Below are positions 1-11,965 of a DNA stretch of 64,000 nucleotides, one piece after another (positions within the stretch are counted from its first letter, which is position 1; each line of letters starts with the position of its first letter). The notes under the pieces are model-generated. The model did not search any database, was not told the origin of the DNA, and was given only the letters and a program-made list of their open reading frames with translations. The translations under genes were made by a program, and so were the position numbers. This DNA is from Leptodactylus fallax (taxonomy: Eukaryota; Chordata; Amphibia; Anura; Leptodactylidae). The DNA lies in contig CAMRHE010001069.1 of assembly GCA_947044405.1 (NCBI GenBank), positions 62,001-126,000 on the forward strand, in the 5' to 3' direction.

Positions 1-921
1 TATAATTAATAATTTTTATGAATAAATTAAATACTTAAATTTCCATGCCCATGGGCCAAACACTAACCTCAATTTTTCTTTATCCTTAGCACCTCACCAT
101 CTGCATCAGCTGTCTTGTTGTATATTGCATATACTATATATTTAGTTGTATATAACAGCTGACATTATGTTGCAATGTCCAGGATCTGCTGTGGTCAATG
201 ATCATGGAATCTATGTGTCATCTGACTGGTGCCCAGTGACATGATTGTAAGGTGCCAATGGGTTACTATAACAGCCAGGTATCTAGATAGTGCCTCTATG
301 TCTGCCAGATGTGTCCATAGCCTAAAAAAAAAAAATGAAGTAGTGATTTAATTTTGCAAAAATCTTAAAAACACACACATTTTGCAAAAATCTTAAAAAC
401 ACACACGTAATAGTGCTAGCACAGGCTTTTTCCCATCCCCACCCCCCCAAAATCAATAATTTAGCATGTACACAAAAATGTTTCACTCATGATGAAAGAG
501 ACAAGTCCTTACACAGCTACGTGGGTGGAAAAACATTATGGCAGTTGCGATGCAGCAATGAAAGAACAATTTTGATCATAAAATTTGTTGTCAAATGCAT
601 GTTTGGTATCATTGTAATGTACGGAATCATATAAGAAATGGATGCATTGTCTCTGCTGTGGAATGAACAATGTAACTTCAAAACACAAAAGAAATATGAT
701 GGGGTTAGTGTTTAATTTATCTTCTCCCCATCCCCCCAAAAAAAAATAAATAAAGTTCAGTCGGTTCTCTGCACCTGAAAATTGTGTCTTTGAAAAAATA
801 CAACTTGTCCCACAAAAAAAAAAGCAGAAGAATCGGAATGCGTCAGGAGCACTCCGGAGCATCGGGGACAAGTGAATATGAATTTTTAAAATTTTTTCAC
901 TGCCCCCAGCTGATTTAAAAG
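1..921. other. AT-rich DNA, no gene recognised
   Basis: No conserved coding signal or recognisable element. The reading frames present run through A- and T-rich tracts and look accidental. The only structure is the 28-bp tandem duplication listed separately. The stretch near 780-840 resembles short pieces of amphibian repeats seen elsewhere in the window (the phrase ACAACTTGTCCCACAAAAAA recurs near 47660). Confidence 0.5.
351..406. repeat. Perfect 28-bp tandem duplication
   Basis: Two adjacent identical 28-bp units (351-378 and 379-406), each beginning ATTTTGCAAAAATC and ending in a short CA run. Identity suggests a recent duplication. Confidence 0.9.
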
Positions 922-961
922 TTAAAGGGGTTGTCCATTTTTGCCTGGACAACCCCTTTAA
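922..961. repeat. 40-bp perfect hairpin with TTAA ends
   Basis: Sixteen-base arms, TTAAAGGGGTTGTCCA and its exact complement, surround an eight-base loop. The arm equals the terminal repeat of the TTAA-flanked elements found elsewhere (for example 40024-40360 and the right end near 55015). It is probably a remnant reduced to its two termini; that origin is inference. Confidence 0.7.
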
Positions 962-1175
962 TTGTTCATGCTGGAAGTTATCCTCCACTCCCAAAAGTAT
1001 TCCTCTTTCCAAGTTGTCCTGCAAGTTGGCCCATTCCCCAGGAGCATGGGAATGGACCCTTAAATCAGAAGCGATTCCTGCCACAGACAATGCGTGACAC
1101 CAGTAAAGTAGACCATGGGAAAGTCAAAACAGTTTCTTCCATGGTGCAACTCACAAGCACAACTACCTTCATCCT

Positions 1176-1602
1176 TTAAAGAGGACCATTATCGCCTCCA
1201 CCAATTCTGGCTCTTAGCATCTGTGATTCCAGCACAGTTGGAAATTTCTCTCTAGCCCCCACAGTGCCCGAGCAAAAAGTGCAGGTAGTTTTGGTGCCTG
1301 ATGTGCTATTTAAGCTCTGTACCATCAGGTGGGCAGTGTCAGGCAGGGAGCGTGATTCAGAGATCCATTCAGAGGCAGCCAGTGTCAGAGCTCAGAATCA
1401 CACGCCTTGTCTTCTCCTTCCTGACACAGCTCTCCTGACAGTACAGAGAGTAAGTAGTATATCAAGCACCAAAACTAACAGCACTGGTTGCTCAGGAATG
1501 GTGGGGGCGAGAGAAAAAAATTCCAACTGTGGAGAATCAGTGGAGCAGCAGCTATTAAATTATGTAAAGAACTTGTTGGAGTTGGTGAAAGGTCCTCTTT
1601 AA
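1176..1602. mobile_element. Fold-back TTAA-flanked non-autonomous transposon
   Basis: TTAA occurs on both sides (1176-1179 and 1599-1602), consistent with the TTAA target duplication of piggyBac-type elements. The outer termini AGAGGACC and GGTCCTCT are inverted. The match extends inward through about 200 bases per arm: the block around 1221-1265 (CAGTTGGAAATTTCTCTC) is the complement of 1505-1535, and 1283-1345 that of 1430-1480. The whole 419-bp body would therefore fold into one long imperfect hairpin. It has no coding capacity. Assignment to piggyBac-like rests only on TTAA. Confidence 0.75.
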
Positions 1603-3560
1603 GGAGTCATCACACAATACAGCTTCCGTATAGTACTAGAACACTGACAGCACAATGGCCTGCACCAAGTCAAGTGACATGAACGGCTATATAACACAAC
1701 ATACAACATAGTGCAAGTAGATCATAGTACATGATATAATGTAAGGATAACCAGACTACATCACATTCAGGCGCACTAACTTTACTAATAATGCACTTTC
1801 ACTACAATCACAAGCTCTGTCGGGAGAGGGGTATTAGGCTTCATCTTTAAAAGGAACCTGTCAGGGCGATTTGGGACACTAAACCAGGGGTCCTTATGGA
1901 ACTGGAATTTAGTGTCTCAAATAGCCCTGTTATAATGCAATCCGAGGCCACATTGAAAATAAAAAAGCTTTATATTCACCTATTGGCTGTCCTCCTCAAA
2001 AAACTGCAGCAAAATCTGCAACAAAAAAGCAGCTTTTCCATACCATGTGGCCTCAGCATACGGTAGGCTGGACCATACAGAGTTAACAAAGGAACCACAA
2101 TCCCTTGGGTGACATATAACAGACATTCTGATCGTCCATGATTATATTGTCTATTTTCAGATTTTCTAGATTACATTATTATTTTCAAAATTTTTGGTGC
2201 AATTGCAAAAAAAATAAATAAATAAATTCTTCCTTTATAGCATCAATATTATTACAATGTAATAACTTTTGAACTTTTTGGAATTTCATTTTAAATTATT
2301 TGGCTTTTTTTTTTTTTTTAGATTCTTTCTCCATTTTTAAATTTTCCTATAATTTTTTGTGTATTTTTTGTATCAGGTCTAATACCTGAGTCTTTGTATT
2401 CATTAGTCTTAATGAAATGTCAGGATTCAACAACCAGCACTTTGTCTGCGTTTTCATGAGGTTTATTCTGACAAGACAGTAGAGTAGGTTACATACAGGA
2501 TAATCTTTGTATTATTAGGTTCCAAACCAATGGAATAGGAGATAAGGAGAAAACTCATAACGTATTATCCGTCCAGTCATTGACTCCTGACACAAGCCTT
2601 CTTTTGACACAAATATGAAAGAGCCTGCACATCCCATTCCTTCTATGTACCAACCAGTACAGTGGTGGTCCTTGTTATACCCTCGAATTGAAAGAAGCTT
2701 TTTGATAGATCTAATATTTCAATGAAGTATTTTATGTTATACACAATGTTTGCAAATTCCCTTTAACCCCATTAATAACCATAGCATTACAGGATTAGAG
2801 TGGTATTTTTTTTTTAACACGTATTTTTTTGGCACATACTGCTATATATTTTTTTTTATTTTGCCCCTTCATTTTTTGCTATCATTTAATTTTTTATTTT
2901 TTTAAACAAATTGTGATTTAAAAAATATAACCATTAGCATGGTACACAAAAATATTTTTTAAATTTTCTTTTCCTTTATATTAAAATTTTCTTTTCCTTT
3001 TTATTATAAACAGGCCCTGTTGCAAAAGCTCGTTTTGCGCCCCCCAGCAAAATTTCGTCCTCACTATCACCAGCTATGTCCCATCTGTACACTTTAGCAG
3101 AATTTACATTTCCCTTTCCTTCTCTATCTGGCCCAGACCACCATGATGACCTCTTCACAAGTTGTCTGTGCACACTAGCTTCCCATCATTCCCATCCCAT
3201 TTACATTGCCCCCCACATAGTAATGGTGCCCCCTTGTGTGCCACAGTCTTCTCTACAAAATACCTCCATGACTATATGCCGCTGACCATCTGCTGCTTTG
3301 GGTTAATTTTCTCTTTTCTGACAGTGGAAGGCTGTGTATCATAAATCTTCTTACTCCAGTGCACCAGAGGGCACGGGGAATACATTTAGTATGCCAGCCA
3401 TCAAAGGGAATTGGAAAGGAGATCAAAGAAGTTTAACCAGCCCTACTGTGACCGGTGGGCCCCAATGGACTCTGGGCCTGGTTGCAGCTGCAACTACTCT
3501 GTCCCGTATAGTTGTGCCAGCATCTGTGTCCCAAAGATACCTAATGAAATACACGTAAGG
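1603..3560. other. AT-rich non-coding DNA with repeat fragments
   Basis: No gene recognised. Positions 1848-1945 begin AAAAGGAACCTGTCAGGG after TTTA and look like one end of a short amphibian element. Positions 1990-2060 carry CAGCAAAATCTGCAACAAAAA, a piece of the hairpin family that is complete at 21567-21762. The rest is T-rich. Confidence 0.4.
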
Positions 3561-3564
3561 CCCA

Positions 3565-3720
3565 ACATCTGTTTTGGAAATCACCGGGTGTCTGCAGCAA
3601 GTATTTTACCGCAAAGTGGGGATGGGATTCACTAGAATCCCATCCACTTTTCTGTAACTGTAAAACACTGCATTTTTTTCGGCTACCTTTCTGCCACGTG
3701 GGGACCCCGGCCTAAAAGTC
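3565..3720. mobile_element. Fragment of CAAAGTGGATGGGATT short-element family
   Basis: Contains GCAAAGTGGGGATGGGATTC followed four bases later by the inverted GAATCCCATCCAC, making a small hairpin at about 3615-3648. The phrases also occur at 9588, 10442, 10850 and 14585, so this is an interspersed family. No coding capacity. Confidence 0.55.
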
Positions 3721-4020
3721 TATGGGACCAAACCTTATTGTGCCTCTGATTTTACTTACAGGGACCCAATAGTTTCTGTGTTGGTTTCTGCAAGAAACAA
3801 AAGGTACAGGGGCATTTCAGTGACCCACCATGGGTCCCATGGCAGTAGAGAGGCACTGGGCCCTTCTGTAATTTTAGTGTAATCTAGTCCAATAAGTGTC
3901 TACATGGTGAAAGCCAAATAAAGATGACTAAAGTCTCACCTTGAGCAGCTGAATCTCATGGTGGGTCTAGGTAGAGTCTCTCTATTCTTTTTCTTCAAGT
4001 TCTGGTAAACTTTGCTCTTT

Positions 4021-4636
4021 TTAAAGGGGTTGTTTGTGATTATTTTTTACATTTTTAACTGCAGGAAAGTTGATAATAAAATTTAAAAAATTCACCATTT
4101 CAATGACTTGTTACCGCGGTCATCTGTATGTATGTCATATCATTGCTGCATTATAACACAACAGAATTTGATAATCCAGGCCATGGAGGAGGGGGTCCAG
4201 GTCACACATCTACTCTGGAGCCCACAATACTTTAATGTCACTATTCTGGATACCTAGGTGCTCCGCCTCAGTCCATTCGATTGTATGTGGCACCTTGGTC
4301 TTCAGAAGCTCTACACGTCATATGACTACTGAGACCAATCAGTGACCTAGCGGTTGATGGAGAGGAACCGGTGACATATGTGAGTGACATCACTGGTCTC
4401 TCTCCAGCAACCAGTCCCATGCGACACAAGGCTTCCAGAGACTGAGACACTATGTGCTACCTAATGGACTATGGCAGCGGACAACAGAGTGTCGGGGACA
4501 GAGTATTTTTTTTTTTTTTTACATTGCATCTTCTCCTGGTCCCTCTGTAGTTCGACCAATTCCTGGAAGCTACGCAGGGGGGCCCAAACTGAACTTTTAC
4601 ACCAGGACTCGTGAGCCTTTCGTTTTGCCCCTTTAA
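4021..4636. mobile_element. Candidate TTAA-bounded short element
   Basis: Begins TTAAAGGGGTTGTTTG and ends TTGCCCCTTTAA, inverted termini with TTAA at both outer edges (4021-4024 and 4633-4636). The inner sequence is less clearly palindromic than at 1176-1602, so this could be two unrelated partial elements. Confidence 0.4.
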
Positions 4637-4739
4637 TAACAATTCCAATACTATACACGGCTGACTGCGATAGCGATGTATACTATGTAGATTCCCGCAC
4701 CAGCTGATGGATACAGGTCAATACTCTTCTCCGTATGAA

Positions 4740-5180
4740 TCAAACATCATTCATAAATTCATATTCATATTTTCAAACCATTTGGGAGGAAGCAAAACTT
4801 TAGAATGGATACAGCACGTAATTGCCAGGAACATTTCTTGTTAATGTAACATCCTACAGTATATTACAAGTCTAAATTATTCATTCAGTTTTTCCTTCAT
4901 AAATTACAATTGTGTTTGGGCCAAATCCATAGCAGATGTTTGCTCATCAGTGAATATGTTAAAACACTTGGTGAAATATTTAGAAGGGATTTCTATATGT
5001 CTATTGAAGACGTAGTCTGCCTGTCATCACCGGCTATAGATTTCCATAGTGATGAATATGACAGAACACTGCCTCGACTGTTTACCCTGCACAAGACTAT
5101 CATTGTCTCGAGAGGGGGGGGGCAAAGAATTTTTACAATTTCTTTAGATTGTCTAAAGTTGTATGCAAGGGGATAAACTC
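4740..5180. other. Unique block, weak candidate conserved non-coding DNA
   Basis: No repeat motif from this window is found here. Base composition is even, with many short AT-rich words (TAAATTATTCATTC, AATTACAATTG) of the kind bound by homeodomain proteins. This is only an impression of complexity; conservation could not be tested. The 88-residue frame through it has no recognised domain. Confidence 0.25.
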
Positions 5181-5462
5181 GCAGACTGAATGGACTCCTG
5201 AGTCAATAAATGTTACATTATGGGTTAAATTAATTATTCTGATCTTGGGCAGGGGAATTTTTGGTCAAAAATGTAAAGTTGGAAATTTTTGACTTGGACT
5301 TGCACCAAAATATAGAAAAACTTGTGTCGATAGTAATTTGAGTTTGATATAAGATACGTATCGATGAAAGAATAGAAATAAATGGAAAACTTTGCTCTAG
5401 CGCCACCTTTTGGAATGTTAGATCCCTATAGATCAAGTCCTGGCTGTCAAGAAGCCTAGTGA

Positions 5463-5862
5463 CTAGGGATGGATACACTTTTTGTCACGAATATTCGCTG
5501 GGATTCAATTCGGTCCGAACTGAAAATAGTATTATTATATTCTGGGTCCCAGGGGTCTTCAAGCCCCAAAATATAATAATCGGAGGCCAGGTGGGTGCTA
5601 AAAATAAAAAAAAACACTCACCTTTGATGGGCTTCACCATGGCATGTGGTCTTATTCCCTAGGCATCCTTGGTGTGGTCCACCTCTCTCCCTGATGTCAT
5701 CAGCCCCAAGACTTTGCTGAGGCCTCTGATGACTTGTGACCTGTGGATGACGTCATGGAGAGAGGTGAAACACACCCTCTCTGGCCTCCGATTATACTCC
5801 GGGTCCCCAGAGTATAATAATGATACATGAGTAGCAAACCAATTCACTCATCTCTATAAGTA
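5463..5862. mobile_element. TAGAGATGAG/TATTATACTC-family short element
   Basis: The left end ACTAGGGATGGAT and right end CACTCATCTCTATA are related to the inverted termini of the hAT-type copies at 13252 and 45870. Inside are TATTATATTCTGGGTCCC and CCGGGTCCCCAGAGTATAA in opposite orientation and a GGTGAAACACACC block. A clear 8-bp duplication was not found. Confidence 0.6.
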
Positions 5863-6479
5863 GTGATATGACCTGGGATTAAATTCAAACCAGAATATCT
5901 CCTCCAAAATAGAGAGAAGCCCATCCATGGACAGCTGTTTCAGGGTTATTGCCCCTCATCAGTGCAGATCAGGGTGCTGGGTGACTAGGTAAGAGAACAT
6001 TATGTATGTTTGTGGACATTCATCCGAAATCAATCACGTAGAAAAACATCTGAAAATATCTAAAATATTTGAGGTCCCAAGTGGTCCCAAGTGAGACGTA
6101 ACCGATTGCAAAATTCATTCAGTAGTTGAAATAGTCACATTTTCCTCGACTTCTGTTAAGTCTCTGCTGGTTTGAAGGAGTCCAAGATGCTTCTCCAGGG
6201 GTTGAACCTCGCAATAAATTTTTTCAAGAGCCAAACAAGACAACATTTGCTGGAGCAAGTGGTTGCTTGTGTAATAAGGAGAATGTAGCAGAGTAGGCTA
6301 CACAAAGAGAGAAAAGGAATCAGGGGCAATTGAGATTGAGACAAGTCAGGTTCTTTCAGTAACCTATGGTTAAATTAAAGGGGTCTTCCAATGAACAGAA
6401 CCATATTTATATTTGTAGACAATTAAAAGTTAAACATTTTTTGCAAAATTTCTTCTAATCATCCTGTTGGTGACAGTCT

Positions 6480-6900
6480 TTAGTCTTGATCAGTTGTCAA
6501 CGGATACGACCATGAAAGCGAGAACTTTCTATGGTCTGGAACTGACCATTTCTTTATTGTGTCTGGGTTATCCTCTCGTACATGTAGTTTCCCTTCCTGG
6601 TAAACTGTCCACAATAGGGAAATCATGGCTCGGTTTCTGACTAAGTATGGAGGAATCGATTCGTTTGGAATCAGATTGGACCCAAAATTTCCAAAAGTTT
6701 TGAGTTCACTCAACAAAGCACTATTATACAGACCCCTGAGTATAATAAGTGGAGGCCCAGGGGGGTTATTTATCATTTGCCCCTTTTTTGGACGTATTTT
6801 TCGCAGGTGCGCCATTTTTAGACTAGTTTCGTTGTTGTGCCCATTGATGATGTCGACGCACCTCCTTGTTAAATGTTGTGTACGTGTTAGTTAGTTTAGA
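6480..6900. mobile_element. Partial TATTATACTC-family element
   Basis: 6720-6765 carries ACTATTATACAGACCCCTGAGTATAATAAGTGGAGGCCCAG, the internal hairpin and GGAGGCCCAGG phrase shared with the copies at 5560, 27890, 45530 and 57855 (described by its parts to stay brief). Ends are not defined. No coding capacity seen. Confidence 0.45.
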
Positions 6901-9256
6901 TGCCCCTATAAGCTACTGTATGTGCACTTTGTCCCTTTTTTTTTTTGTTAAGAATAGGTGCAATCGCCCCTTTTTAATGCTGTGTGACCTGATGGGTCTT
7001 TTTATGCTGCCTATGTATTGGAGTGCATTTGAGCCTTGAGTTCTTGGACTGAATTCACACGTCGCGTAGAAATACAACTGGAATCCACACTAAATATGTC
7101 TGAGTTTGATTTCTCATTTGTTCTCTATGGAACTAGTGTAATTTTTGCTGCAGACTTATTTTGCAAATTTTAGTGCGGAATTTCAAATGAGATAGAAGTC
7201 TATGGAAAAAAATTGGCAAACAAAATCTATAAGTGGGCGTGCAATTTTCCGAGTCCTGTCTGGGAACAATGTTTCAGGTGTGGACCATATTTCACAAACT
7301 GAACTCACCCGTGCACATAGAACTCACTGTAGCATAGTCAGTTACGATATGGTAAATTCCCAATACGTCCCTGTAGTGAAGTAATATAAAGCTGTCAGTT
7401 TAGGACAGTGGCAACTAGGCCGGTCGGGAGCTCACTGTATCATAACTGACAATGATGCAGTAAGTTCTATGCACATGACCAAGCTGAGTCCGAGAAATAT
7501 GGCCCACACACAGAATGTTTTACCTGAAGGGGACTTGGACAAGTGCATGGCCATGTGGACTTAAAAAAAAAATCTGCCTTGGAAACAGTTTCCAAATAAG
7601 AAAAAAATATACGTAGAAATTCACACCGTGTTTTTGATTTTTTTTTCCAATTTCAAAAATTTCTACAAAAATACAACCCTGTCAAAAAAACCCAAAAACA
7701 TTATGTTTTTAGGCAAGTAATAGGTAGCGATCTGCCTCACCCTACCACCTTACCGATATATTAGTCTCTGCACCCTGGCCCTTTTTGGGAATGCACTGCT
7801 TATTGAATTAAACCCTTTTCCCATGAGTCATTGTGCGTATTTTTTTTCCGACTAATGATTGTTGATAGATCTTACGCTCTCGTAGGGAGTCATGTGAACC
7901 CAGGCTTTTATTTTATTAATTGAGCTCCAAATGAAAACATTTGCTCACGAGAGGTGAATTTCAGGTGCCGAGCCTGTGCTGTAACAAACCTTCAAAAATA
8001 TTTAACAGCTCACATCAAGAAAAAAAAAAAAAAAATACACACAAGCGGCTACAGTCATCGCAAGCAGTCAACTATGTTTTGAAAAGAACGTCCAACGCTG
8101 AATGTTGCGTGGTGGAAACATACCAAAAAGTGCAGAGGGATTACAAAAGACACCTGATAATTAACTCCAAATCAAAACAACATCTGGTTAACTGGTTCCT
8201 GATCCTCATATAATGCTCGGCTTACATATGCTGGAATATTTTGGCATGCACACTCCAAATCTCTGGCAAATACGAGAAAAATGCATACAATTTACAACAG
8301 ATTTTCTTTTCCGTGGCTCTTGTATAAATTGAGATTTGGCTCTTTTTCATAATCTACTTCATAATTAATGTTTACATTTCTGATAATAAGATTTGAAGAG
8401 TGGAAGAGATAAATAAAAATTAAACTTTAAAATTTATCATTTTTTTATACAGAATTTTTTTTTTAAGGACAGGATCAGTCAAAAAAATTTTTGACTTAAT
8501 TTAATATTTTTTTTAAATGATCAAGAATTAATTTACTACAAAGTTTTACATTTATTTATTTTTTTAGTTCAAAATAGAATAAAAATGAAGGTACATACTA
8601 CTTATACGACATAACTACTTATCTGTCCATGTACGATCCGTAAAAAAAAAATCGGACAGCACACAGGCCCATTATAGTCAATGATGCCATTCACATGTCC
8701 GAGAGACACTGGGAAAAATATAGTGACTTGCGGTATTTTTTTCTCTTTCTCTATGCGTATTGGGCCCATGAAAAAAAAAAAGGGCCAGTAGATGGACGTC
8801 ATCCGTGTGATGTCCGTTTGTCACAGATACATTGCAAGGTGATTGCTAGAAAAGAAAAAAATATATAAAGGCAGCATCCATTTTTTGGAGAGGCAAAAAA
8901 ACAATGGACGGCACGTGGATCGGACACATAAATAAAGTAGGATATACAACGTTTGTGGTTTTGTAGCCTGCAAAAAGGATAGCTAGGGAAAAAGCACTTA
9001 ATAATAAGGTTGAGGCCACTTTAACACAGAAATTTTTTGGTCAGTATTTTGTATCAGTATTTGTAAGCCAAAGTTAGGAGTCCAAAATATGGAAGAGGTG
9101 CAAACCTTCTCATTATACTTTTTCTTTGCTTTGGTTAATATCCTCTTGAATTTTTTTTCAATAAAGCATTATTTTGAGATACTCAGTCACAAGATGTCTA
9201 TCCTGTATGTAACTATGTGCTGCCACCCAGTGGTTGTGGAAGGGAATTGCAGTCTG
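6901..9256. other. AT-rich non-coding DNA
   Basis: No gene or complete element recognised over about 2.3 kb. There are several A and T homopolymers. 8210-8420 has more even composition and AT-rich words but no supporting evidence of function. 9175-9245 (GATGTCTATCCTGTATGTAA then CACCCAGTGGTTGTG) recurs at 25755-25805, showing a small interspersed repeat. Confidence 0.4.
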
Positions 9257-9560
9257 TTAAAGAGGACCTTTCATGTCCTCATCAATGTGCGATATTATAT
9301 ACCTCTAGAAAGCCGATAGTGTGCCTAATTCAGCGCACTGTCGGCTTTCCCAGTATGTGCTGGAGATATCTGCGGTTATTTTCAGCGCCGATAACTCCCT
9401 ACTGTCAGAAGGGCGAGCCTTACAGCCTAGTGTCATCGCTGAGCTGTGAGGAACGCCCTCCCCTGACAGTACTCTTCCATAGACTTGTACTGGGGGGCGC
9501 CCCTCACAGCTCAGCGTCATCGCTGGGTGGTAAGGAGCGCCCTTTCTGACAGTACCTGGC
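9257..9560. mobile_element. One-sided TTAA element, AGAGGACCTTTC family
   Basis: Begins TTAAAGAGGACCTTTC, the same terminus as the fold-back element at 1176-1602, but no matching right end is present. Internal inverted repeats are visible: CTGTCAGAAGGGCG near 9400 against CGCCCTTTCTGACAG near 9540, and GCCGATAGTG against CACTGTCGGC at 9312-9346. Probably truncated. Confidence 0.55.
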
Positions 9561-9832
9561 TATGTTAGCGTATAGTCAGTTCCTGCAAAGTGGATGGGAT
9601 TTTCGCGAGTCCCATCCACTCATTGCAGAAAAATACGTGCAGCGGACAGGCTGCAATTTCCAAAACTGTCAATTATACCTATGGAAACATTGGTGGTTTC
9701 CCTATAGGTATAATGAAAGCAGAAAGTCTGCAGAGGACAGAGCGCTACGGGATAAACCGTGATGCGTTGATGCTGCGGTTTTTCCTGCAGCTCTTTTTTG
9801 ATGCAGCCAGCTACGTGGGGCCTTAGCCTTAG
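9560..9832. mobile_element. CAAAGTGGATGGGATT family, copy 1
   Basis: Contains GCAAAGTGGATGGGATTTT, CAATTATACCTATGGAAAC, the inverted TTTCCCTATAGGTATAATG and GCAGAAAGTCTGCAGAGG, ending TGGGGCCTTAGCC. The two TATACCTA blocks form a hairpin of about 40 bases. Other copies lie at 10440-10665, 10842-11000 and 14270-14690. Confidence 0.65.
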
Positions 9833-10439
9833 GGCATTTTCCTTCATGCTTGCTACGCTTGTAAAAAGTGGCCGGAGCAAGCCAGGGATGAAAATCTGGA
9901 TTTACTATAAAGTGACATTCACACAATGGACGTCACACGGCAGCATTAAATTCAAGGTCAGTAAATGGAGGCGATTTCCATGAAAACGGATGCCCCTTAG
10001 GTGCAAGATGGCCCAAGATGGTTTTGCACCTTGGTTGTCTGAATGTAGCCTAATTTATACCAGAAAATTGGTGCAAGTTATAGCTGAAGTCTATGACAAT
10101 GCCTGAATGGTGCAGATATCAATTCTGGTGCCCAGGACCTTCAGAGATGAACCAAAATTATTTACAGACCGGAACCTCTTACTGTGGCTCACCACACGCC
10201 AGCACAAAAAGATATTACGACAAAGCCAGGTCTTAAAAGATCAGCCCCAATGATTTCAAGAGTTTCAAGCCTTTTTTTGTAAGCATTTTAGGTGATTTAG
10301 AAAAAAATTGACCTAAAAACACAAAAATGCCACAAATGCTTTGTATGCATAGTGCTATAGATCGGGGCCCACGTTGTGAAAACACTGCGTTTTGGCCAAA
10401 GTGGAGACGTGGCAGCAAAAAACACAGCGTTTTATATGA

Positions 10440-10665
10440 CCTGCAAAGTGGATAGGATTCCGGCTAATCCCGTCCACACAGTGTAGAAAAAAATCTGCAG
10501 CGGAAAATCGCAGCCTGTCAATTATACCTACGGAAACGCCAGTGGTTTCCCTATAGGTATAATGGAGGCAGAAAGTCCGCAGAGGAAACCTCTGCAGACT
10601 CTCTGAATAATGCTGCGGAAAAAAATGTGATGTATTTCCACAAATATAGGGTCTTAGCCTTAAAT
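10440..10665. mobile_element. CAAAGTGGATGGGATT family, copy 2
   Basis: Same order of blocks as the copy at 9560: GCAAAGTGGATAGGATT, TTATACCTACGGAAACGCC, TTTCCCTATAGGTATAATGG, GCAGAAAGTCCGCAGAGG. Ends with GGGTCTTAGCCTTA. Confidence 0.65.
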
Positions 10666-10699
10666 TTCACCTGGCTGCAACATTTTGACCAAAAAAACA

Positions 10700-11000
10700 T
10701 ATGCACAAAAATAGGCCCATGTTGTGGAAACACAGATTTTTTTGTTGCAGATTTTGTTGCGTTTTTTTTTTTTTTGAGCCAAAGCCAGGAGTGGATTGAG
10801 CAGAAACCCCTTAGAAAAAAACGCGGCGTTTTACAGTCATTGCAAAGTGGATGGGATTCTAGTGAATTGCGAAAAAATACGTGCAGCGCAAATGCTGCGA
10901 TTTCCAAAACCGTTGTGGTTTAGGAAATTGCAGCATGTCAATTATATCTACGGAAACGCCGGCGATTTCCCTATAGGTATAATGGAAGCAGAAAGTCTGC
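10700..11000. mobile_element. TTGAGCCAAAGCCAGGAGTGG piece joined to copy 3
   Basis: 10717-10800 holds one arm of the hairpin family complete at 21567-21762 (TTGTTGCAGATTTTGTTGCG, then GAGCCAAAGCCAGGAGTGGA). From about 10842 a third CAAAGTGGATGGGATT copy follows and is cut at about 11000 by the adjoining LINE. Confidence 0.55.
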
Positions 11001-11741
11001 TCGCAAGAGCTTACAATCTATGAGGTAGAGGGGGTGACACAGGAGGTAGCAGGGGCGGCATCGGAGGTAGCATTGCTTATACAATGGTCAGACAATTCTG
11101 TAATAGAGGTTACTGTCATTACACATATATAAAGCTGTATGAGCCGTCACCAGTTGTGTCCTGTAACGTGCAGATGGTGCCTGGACATATAAAGTTAGTC
11201 TGATACGGCATCATATCCTGTGAGGTAATACGGGAGTGTGAACAGAGGAGGGTACGTTTTAGGGATTCTAACTACGGAAGGGTTTACATTAGGACATGTG
11301 ATAGGCCTGTCTGATAAGATATGTCTTTAGTTTACGCTTGAAGCTGTGGAAATTGGTGGTTAATCTGATTGTCCGGGATAGAGCATTCCAGAGAAGTGGT
11401 GCAACTCGGGAGAAGTCTTGTATACGAGCGTGGGAGGTTCTGATAATAGAGGATGTTAGTCTTAGGTCATTGAGTGAACGCAGAATATGGGTTGGGGCGA
11501 TAGACAGAGATGAGGGAGGAAATGTAGAGAGGTGCAGCATTATGGAGAGCCTTGTGAATGAGGGGGATAAGTTTATATTGTATTCTGTATTGAATAGGCA
11601 GCCAATGTAGTGACCGGCACAGACCGGAGGCCTCGCTGTAGCGTCTAGACTGATAGATGAGCCTGGCCGCCGCATTCAGAATAGATTGTAGAGGGGAGAG
11701 TTTAGTAAGGGGAAGACCGATTAGTAAGGAGTAATTACACG
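11000..11741 (-). mobile_element. Decayed CR1/L2-like LINE fragment
   Basis: A minus-strand fragment of a non-LTR retrotransposon. The reverse-transcriptase ORF carboxy end (see the pseudogene entry) is followed by about 290 bases of 3' untranslated sequence ending near ATTGTAAGCTCTTGCGAGCA. It is truncated at both ends: the upstream ORF is missing and the right side of copy 3 of the neighbouring family abuts it at about 11000. The clade name is from remembered motif similarity, not a search. Confidence 0.7.
11289..11741 (-). pseudogene. LINE ORF2 carboxy-terminal fragment, frameshifted
   Basis: Read on the minus strand from about 11741, one frame gives LQSILNAAARLIYQSRRY and then LHWLPIQYRIQYKLI, with AAPLYISSLI further on. 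This is the conserved region downstream of the reverse-transcriptase fingers in CR1/L2/Rex-type LINEs. Near 11465-11490 that frame meets a stop and the homology moves to a second frame, which ends with DFSRVAPLLWNALSRTIR and a FKRKLKTYLI tail before the stop at 11289. The product would have been the end of the endonuclease/reverse-transcriptase protein that copies LINE RNA into DNA. One frameshift and loss of all upstream domains make it non-functional. Similarity to the family comes from known motifs; the clade is uncertain. Confidence 0.75.
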
Positions 11742-11754
11742 GTCATATATGCGG

Positions 11755-11965
11755 GCCTACAATCCGGGCCGCGAAATATAGCACAGGTCCTATTCCTGTC
11801 CTATTTTGCATCCCTGCTTCCGAGGCTCGTATTCATTTATTGAAAGGGGCCGCGGAAGCACGGCAGCACATGGGTGACATCCGCGTGTCCCCCCGGGCGC
11901 CGCACGTGCCTTTAATTTATGGCCGGGTGCAAGCACTCGGTCGTCTGCAACTGGCCTTAGACAAA
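11755..11965. mobile_element. Short element, ACAGGTCCTATTCCTGT family, copy 1
   Basis: Shares ACAGGTCCTATTCCTGT, TGCTTCCG.GGCTC and TATTCATT.ATTG with 13800-13985 in the same order. No coding capacity. Confidence 0.5.

Noticed and set aside
536..1090. 184-residue minus-strand open frame
   Set aside because: Runs through poly-T tracts and a hairpin, has no recognisable domain, and shows low-complexity residues (Phe-rich).
5230..5478. 82-residue minus-strand frame
   Set aside because: Ser/Phe-rich with no domain and overlapping the edge of a short element.
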